Positions 60,766-64,000 of a stretch of 64,000 nucleotides of DNA are shown piece by piece; position 1 is the stretch's first letter, and each line of letters opens with the position of its first letter. Both the position numbers and the translations under genes were made by a program. The DNA is taken from positions 6,696,001 through 6,760,000 of the forward strand of contig NZ_CP114039.1 in NCBI RefSeq assembly GCF_026965535.1. The letters are read 5' to 3'. The notes under the pieces are model-generated. The model was not told the origin of the DNA, did no database searches, and worked only from the letters and a program-made list of their open reading frames with translations. Origin of the DNA: Corallococcus sp. NCRR. Its GTDB lineage: Bacteria; Myxococcota; Myxococcia; Myxococcales; Myxococcaceae.

Positions 60766-61463
60766 GCAGTGACGTTCCCCGCGTCCTCTTCGAGGACGCG
60801 GGCGTGATGGTGGTGGACAAGCCGGCCGGGGTGCTCGTCATCCCCGGCCGCGAGGGCGGTCCGTCCCTGCGCGACACGCTGGAAGCGCACCTGGGCCGCA
60901 AGGTCTTCGTGGTGCACCGGTTGGACAGGGACACGTCCGGCGCGCTGGTGTTCGCGCTGGACGCGGCCGTGCACCGCGCGCTGTCCCAGGCCTTCGAGAC
61001 AGGCAAGGTGCGCAAGCGCTACCGCGCCCTGGTGGAGGGCCGGCTGGAGGCGCCCCGGATGGTGGACGCGCCGCTCGTCGCCGGACGCAAGGGGCGCATG
61101 CGCGTGGCGAGGCCGGAGGAGCCGGAGGCGAAGCCGTCACGCACGCGGGTGCGCCCGGTGGAGACCTTCGCGAGCGCGTCGCTGGTGGAGGCGGAGCCGC
61201 TGACGGGCCGCACGCATCAGATCCGCGTGCACCTGCTGTCCCTGGGGCATCCGCTGCTCGTGGACCACCAGTACGGCCGCGAGGCGCCGCTCACGGAGGG
61301 CGACCTGGGAGGGCAGGGGAGTCAGGAGGTGCTGACCCGGACGCCGCTGCATGCCGCCCGGGTGGAGTGGCCCGCGTTGCCCGGGCTGCCCGCGCGCGGC
61401 GTGGATGCGCCGCTGCCCGCGGACATGCAGCGCACGTTGGAGCTGCTGCGCGCGGCGGGGTGA
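60762..61463 (+). CDS. RluA-family pseudouridine synthase
   Basis: The 233-aa protein converts uridine to pseudouridine in RNA. The catalytic Asp is in VVHRLDRDTSGALVF, the family's HRLDxxTSG motif. RTHQIRVHLLSLGHPLLVDH is the second signature. The S4 domain found in many RluA/RluD enzymes is absent. The target may be 23S rRNA or tRNA; it cannot be told. The ATG overlaps the stop of the M16 partner by 4 bp, so it belongs to the peptidase operon. Confidence 0.92.
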   Translation: MSSDVPRVLFEDAGVMVVDKPAGVLVIPGREGGPSLRDTLEAHLGRKVFVVHRLDRDTSGALVFALDAAVHRALSQAFETGKVRKRYRALVEGRLEAPRMVDAPLVAGRKGRMRVARPEEPEAKPSRTRVRPVETFASASLVEAEPLTGRTHQIRVHLLSLGHPLLVDHQYGREAPLTEGDLGGQGSQEVLTRTPLHAARVEWPALPGLPARGVDAPLPADMQRTLELLRAAG

Positions 61464-61472
61464 GGCGCGGCG

Positions 61473-62312
61473 CTACTTGTACGGCTCCAGCCGGAACGTG
61501 TTGGAGTCGCCGCTCACCCCGAAGCTGTCCATCGCGGTGAGGCGCACGTTGCCCGCGGGCGCGTCCATGACGATGTTCGCGTTGCACACGCCGACGTCGC
61601 ACGGGCCGATCTTGGAGGGGGTCACCGTGCCTCGCGAGGCGCTTAGCTCCACCGAGCCCTGGAAGTGCCCGGCCCTCGGCCCCTGGGCGCGCACCGTGAT
61701 GGCGAAGGCCGTGCGGCTCACACGCGTGCCTTCGATGACGTCGAAGCTGAAGCCCGTGATGTCGCCCGCGCGCATCGGCACGTCCGGCCCGGGGCCCGCG
61801 TCCACCTGCTCTCCGCCGTCCGTGGTGTCGACCCCGCCGTCGAAGTCGCTCTCGAGGGGCCCCGCGTCGGTGAGGATGAGGATGCCGGCGTCCTCGGTGA
61901 GGGGAGGGTCGATGACCTCCTGCCCCGGAGGGCGCAGGGTGAGGGCGCCTTCGGCCACCGCCTCGCGCCCGTCATCCAGTCGCAGCCGCACCGCGTGCGG
62001 GCCGGCGCCCAGCCCCCGGGGCACCGTCACGATGGCGACGCCCGCCGGGTCGAAGCTCGACACCACCGCTTCCTGCTCATCCATCCAGATGCGGCCGGAG
62101 CCCATGCGCGCATCCACCTTCTCCTCTCCGTAGTCCACGGCCATGCTGTAGCGCGCGTCGAAGCGCACGGTGACGTCCTCGTCCTTCGCGTTCACCGGCA
62201 GCGTCGCGGGCTCCACGCCGACAATGGTGGGCGGAGGCAACGCGGACGGGTCCCCCGAGCAGGCCCACGCCAGCACCGCCATCCCCACCGTGGTGGCCAG
62301 GCCCGCGCGCAT
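61473..62312 (-). CDS. Lipoprotein with IPT-like domain, unknown function
   Basis: The 279-aa protein has a lipoprotein signal (MAVLAWACSG, Cys18). An IPT/TIG-like beta domain follows (PTIVGVEPATLPVNAKDED to VRLRLDDGREAV), then an Asp/Gly linker (DFDGGVDTTDGGEQVDAGPG) and a second beta domain ending NTFRLEPYK. The ATG overlaps the stop of the next gene upstream (TGATG), so they form an operon. Function is unknown; a surface or adhesion role would fit the domain type. Confidence 0.78.
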   Translation of the reverse strand: MRAGLATTVGMAVLAWACSGDPSALPPPTIVGVEPATLPVNAKDEDVTVRFDARYSMAVDYGEEKVDARMGSGRIWMDEQEAVVSSFDPAGVAIVTVPRGLGAGPHAVRLRLDDGREAVAEGALTLRPPGQEVIDPPLTEDAGILILTDAGPLESDFDGGVDTTDGGEQVDAGPGPDVPMRAGDITGFSFDVIEGTRVSRTAFAITVRAQGPRAGHFQGSVELSASRGTVTPSKIGPCDVGVCNANIVMDAPAGNVRLTAMDSFGVSGDSNTFRLEPYK

Positions 62313-63724
62313 CACGGGACGAACCTCAGCCCCGCGGACACGGACACGCCACCCAACTGGGCGCGCAGCGACGGTGTCTCCACCGGCGCCAACGCCGCGC
62401 GCACCTCCGTGAGGAGGCTCCAACGGCCCAACCGATAGGCGCCCTGCGCGGCCAGGAATCCCATGGCGCGCACTCTGCGCTCCTCCACGGCGGCAGGAAA
62501 GACGTCACCGGTCCCAATGCCTTGCGTCGACAGGTGATGGCTCAAAGCCAGCACTCCGCCGCCTGCACGGCCGTCCAGCTGAAAGGAACCCCGCTGGAAA
62601 AGGGTGGCCCGCGCGGACAGAAGCAGGGGAATCCCCCACACGCGCGAGTGCACCTCCGTGCCTCCCTGCTGGCCGTCCAGACTCGCGTGACGCAGGCCCA
62701 CCTCCGCCTCCGCCGCCACGCGCCAGTACGGCACCGGCACCGGCAGCGGCACGGAGACGCCCAGCCCCAGCAGCGGCCCACCATTGGCGCCGCTCGCGAA
62801 CGCGGCGCCACCCAGGAGGAACAGCGACGGCCGTACCGCCGCCGCCGGGACCAGGACACCGTGTGCCGGGAAGGGTCTGTCGGTGTCGATGATCGCCACC
62901 TCCGCGGGCCGTGCGGGGGCGGGCTTCACCGCGCCCTGGAGCTTCACCGCGTCCTCGACGGGCGCATCCCTCCAGCGAACGGTGACGGACACGTCCGTGG
63001 CGTCCGCGCGCGGCTGCACCGCGTAGCGCGCGCGGTCCTGCTCCACCGGCTTCACGGTGGCGCCCTCCGCCTCCACGGTCAGCTCCGAGGGCGCGATCCG
63101 CTCCTCGTCCCCCGCGATGATCAGCCAACCACCGCCCTCCACGGGCAGCGGATCCGGCGTGAGCGCGGCGACGAGCGGGCGCCCGGCGGGCACCTCCAGC
63201 GGCGCGCTGCGATCCGTGGTGAGCGTGCCCCGCGTCGCGAGCACGCGCGCCTGCGTCGCATCCGGCGGCACCTCCACGGGCACCTGCGCCTGGCCACGCC
63301 CATCCGCCTTCACCGGACCGAAGCGCGCGTCGCCCACCACGACCACGACCTCCGCGCCCGGCGCCGTGGACACGTCCAGCGTGGTGCGGCCCAAGAGGGG
63401 CAGCCGGACAGTGGTGACCTCCGGCGCGCGGCCGTCCTCCACCCAGAACGCGAGCACCGCCCACAGCGGGTAGCGCACCGGCGGCGGCGTCCAGTGGAAG
63501 ACGCGCTCGGCGCCGCCCTCCACCCGCGTCCGTTCCCAGGTGCCGGAAGAGGCCGCCGCGCGCACCGGGCCGGCGCCCCTGGGCACCCGCACCCGCACCT
63601 CCACGGTGACGTCCTGCCCGAGCACCACGCGCCCGGGCGTCGCCTCCACCTCCGGCGGATCCGCCCGTGCGACGGCGGCACCCAGCATCAGGAGGCAGAG
63701 AACGAGGGGGAGCGGCGGACGCAT
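62312..63724 (-). CDS. Outer-membrane-like beta protein of unknown function
   Basis: The 470-aa protein has a Sec signal peptide (PLVLCLLMLGAAVARA). The N-terminal two thirds are beta-sandwich repeats (VVLGQDVTVEVRVRVPRGA, TTLDVSTAPGAEVVVVVGD). The last 170 residues (GVSVPLPVPVPYWRVAAEAE to VSVSAGLRFVP, ending in a C-terminal aromatic) look like an outer-membrane beta barrel. No family is recognised. I chose the ATG at 63724; a GTG at 63733 is possible. It is coupled to the IPT lipoprotein behind it. Confidence 0.75.
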   Translation of the reverse strand: MRPPLPLVLCLLMLGAAVARADPPEVEATPGRVVLGQDVTVEVRVRVPRGAGPVRAAASSGTWERTRVEGGAERVFHWTPPPVRYPLWAVLAFWVEDGRAPEVTTVRLPLLGRTTLDVSTAPGAEVVVVVGDARFGPVKADGRGQAQVPVEVPPDATQARVLATRGTLTTDRSAPLEVPAGRPLVAALTPDPLPVEGGGWLIIAGDEERIAPSELTVEAEGATVKPVEQDRARYAVQPRADATDVSVTVRWRDAPVEDAVKLQGAVKPAPARPAEVAIIDTDRPFPAHGVLVPAAAVRPSLFLLGGAAFASGANGGPLLGLGVSVPLPVPVPYWRVAAEAEVGLRHASLDGQQGGTEVHSRVWGIPLLLSARATLFQRGSFQLDGRAGGGVLALSHHLSTQGIGTGDVFPAAVEERRVRAMGFLAAQGAYRLGRWSLLTEVRAALAPVETPSLRAQLGGVSVSAGLRFVP

Positions 63725-63769
63725 ACGGGACACCCAGCACCCCAGTTGACCGCCGCTCCGGCCTCCGGG

Positions 63770-64000
63770 TCAATCCCCGGAAGGCAGGGAAGTCTCAGCG
63801 GCCGTGTCCGCCTCCGGGGGCGGCTCGGCCTGGGGCTTGTCCGCGGGGCCGGTGTGCTTGTTCGTCGGCGGACTGAAGACGGGCTTGTCCGCCGGAGCGC
63901 CGCCCCTGCCGTGCACCAGCGTCTTGGTGTCCGAGCGGAAGGTGAGGTCCACCTTGTCGCCGCGCACCGCCGTCACCAGGCCCACGCCGAACGTCGGGTG
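63770..64000 (-). CDS. Truncated gene with TFxSDxxTLVHG-type C-terminal module
   Basis: Only the last 76 codons are in the window; the frame stays open to the right edge. The visible part has HPTFGVGLVTAVRGDKVDLT then RSDTKTLVHGRG, a short module that I have seen at the C-terminus of myxobacterial proteins, followed by a Pro/Glu/Thr/Lys-rich tail. The N-terminal part and hence the function are unknown. It is upstream of the beta-barrel gene on the same strand, 46 bp away. Confidence 0.6.
   Translation of the reverse strand, partial: HPTFGVGLVTAVRGDKVDLTFRSDTKTLVHGRGGAPADKPVFSPPTNKHTGPADKPQAEPPPEADTAAETSLPSGD

Overview
The window is high-GC DNA (roughly 70% by eye) packed with genes on both strands. 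It looks like a chromosomal segment of a myxobacterium, most likely Myxococcaceae (Corallococcus/Myxococcus-like). The reasons are strong G/C third-position bias, many sensor kinases and response regulators, an FHA-type sigma-54 activator, a kinase-like protein with a PEGA domain, many lipoproteins with Asp/Gly-rich linkers, and a complete GlgE glucan operon. I see no tRNA, rRNA, insertion sequence, prophage or CRISPR array.

Layout. 1-2000 (- strand) is the end of a metal-type RND efflux operon: a Cys-rich secreted protein, a TolC-family outer-membrane factor and a truncated adaptor. 2064-10179 holds an amidase, an ornithine-cyclodeaminase-family enzyme divergent from a receiver-kinase hybrid, a dienelactone-hydrolase-fold/SnoaL fusion whose nucleophile is lost, a chemoreceptor and an MFS transporter. 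10346-12485 is a polyprenyl synthase / GbsR-type regulator / cyclotransferase-like operon. 12517-15802 holds a sugar-dehydrogenase lipoprotein, a 381-bp AT-rich regulatory island with repeated operators, and a two-gene unit of a small CxC protein and a heme-oxygenase-fold protein without the proximal His, followed by a PilZ protein. 15812-24009 (- strand) holds an aldo/keto reductase, then glgE-treS-mak-glgB, the trehalose to maltose-1-phosphate to alpha-glucan pathway. 24221-31901 is a set of regulators (ECF sigma, OmpR-type two-component pair, LysR) with a secreted intradiol dioxygenase and an SDR.

32042-40264 is a six-gene, tightly overlapping + strand operon: Cys-nucleophile alpha/beta hydrolase, acetoacetate-decarboxylase-family protein, small membrane protein, membrane patatin, cholesterol-oxidase-type GMC oxidoreductase and membrane metallophosphoesterase. 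Together they look like a sterol- or lipid-processing system. 40299-48317 holds secreted proteins of unknown role, a sigma-54/FHA activator, small conserved proteins, a PHP enzyme and zinc ribbons.

48556-52908 holds a Fur regulator with a His-rich start, a TlpA-like lipoprotein, an FtsB-like protein, a GAF-GGDEF diguanylate cyclase and an RsmJ-like methyltransferase. 52910-54619 is a HAD-family nucleotidase. 54691-57889 is a possible new signalling module: a zinc-ribbon coiled coil, a transmembrane pseudokinase and a NarL-type regulator, each overlapping the next by 4 bp. 57917-61463 is an M16 peptidase pair (one active, one inactive) plus an RluA-type pseudouridine synthase. The right end holds two envelope proteins of unknown function and a truncated gene.

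The strongest candidates for undescribed biology are the lipid operon, the pseudokinase module, and the heme-oxygenase-like pair with its operator island.
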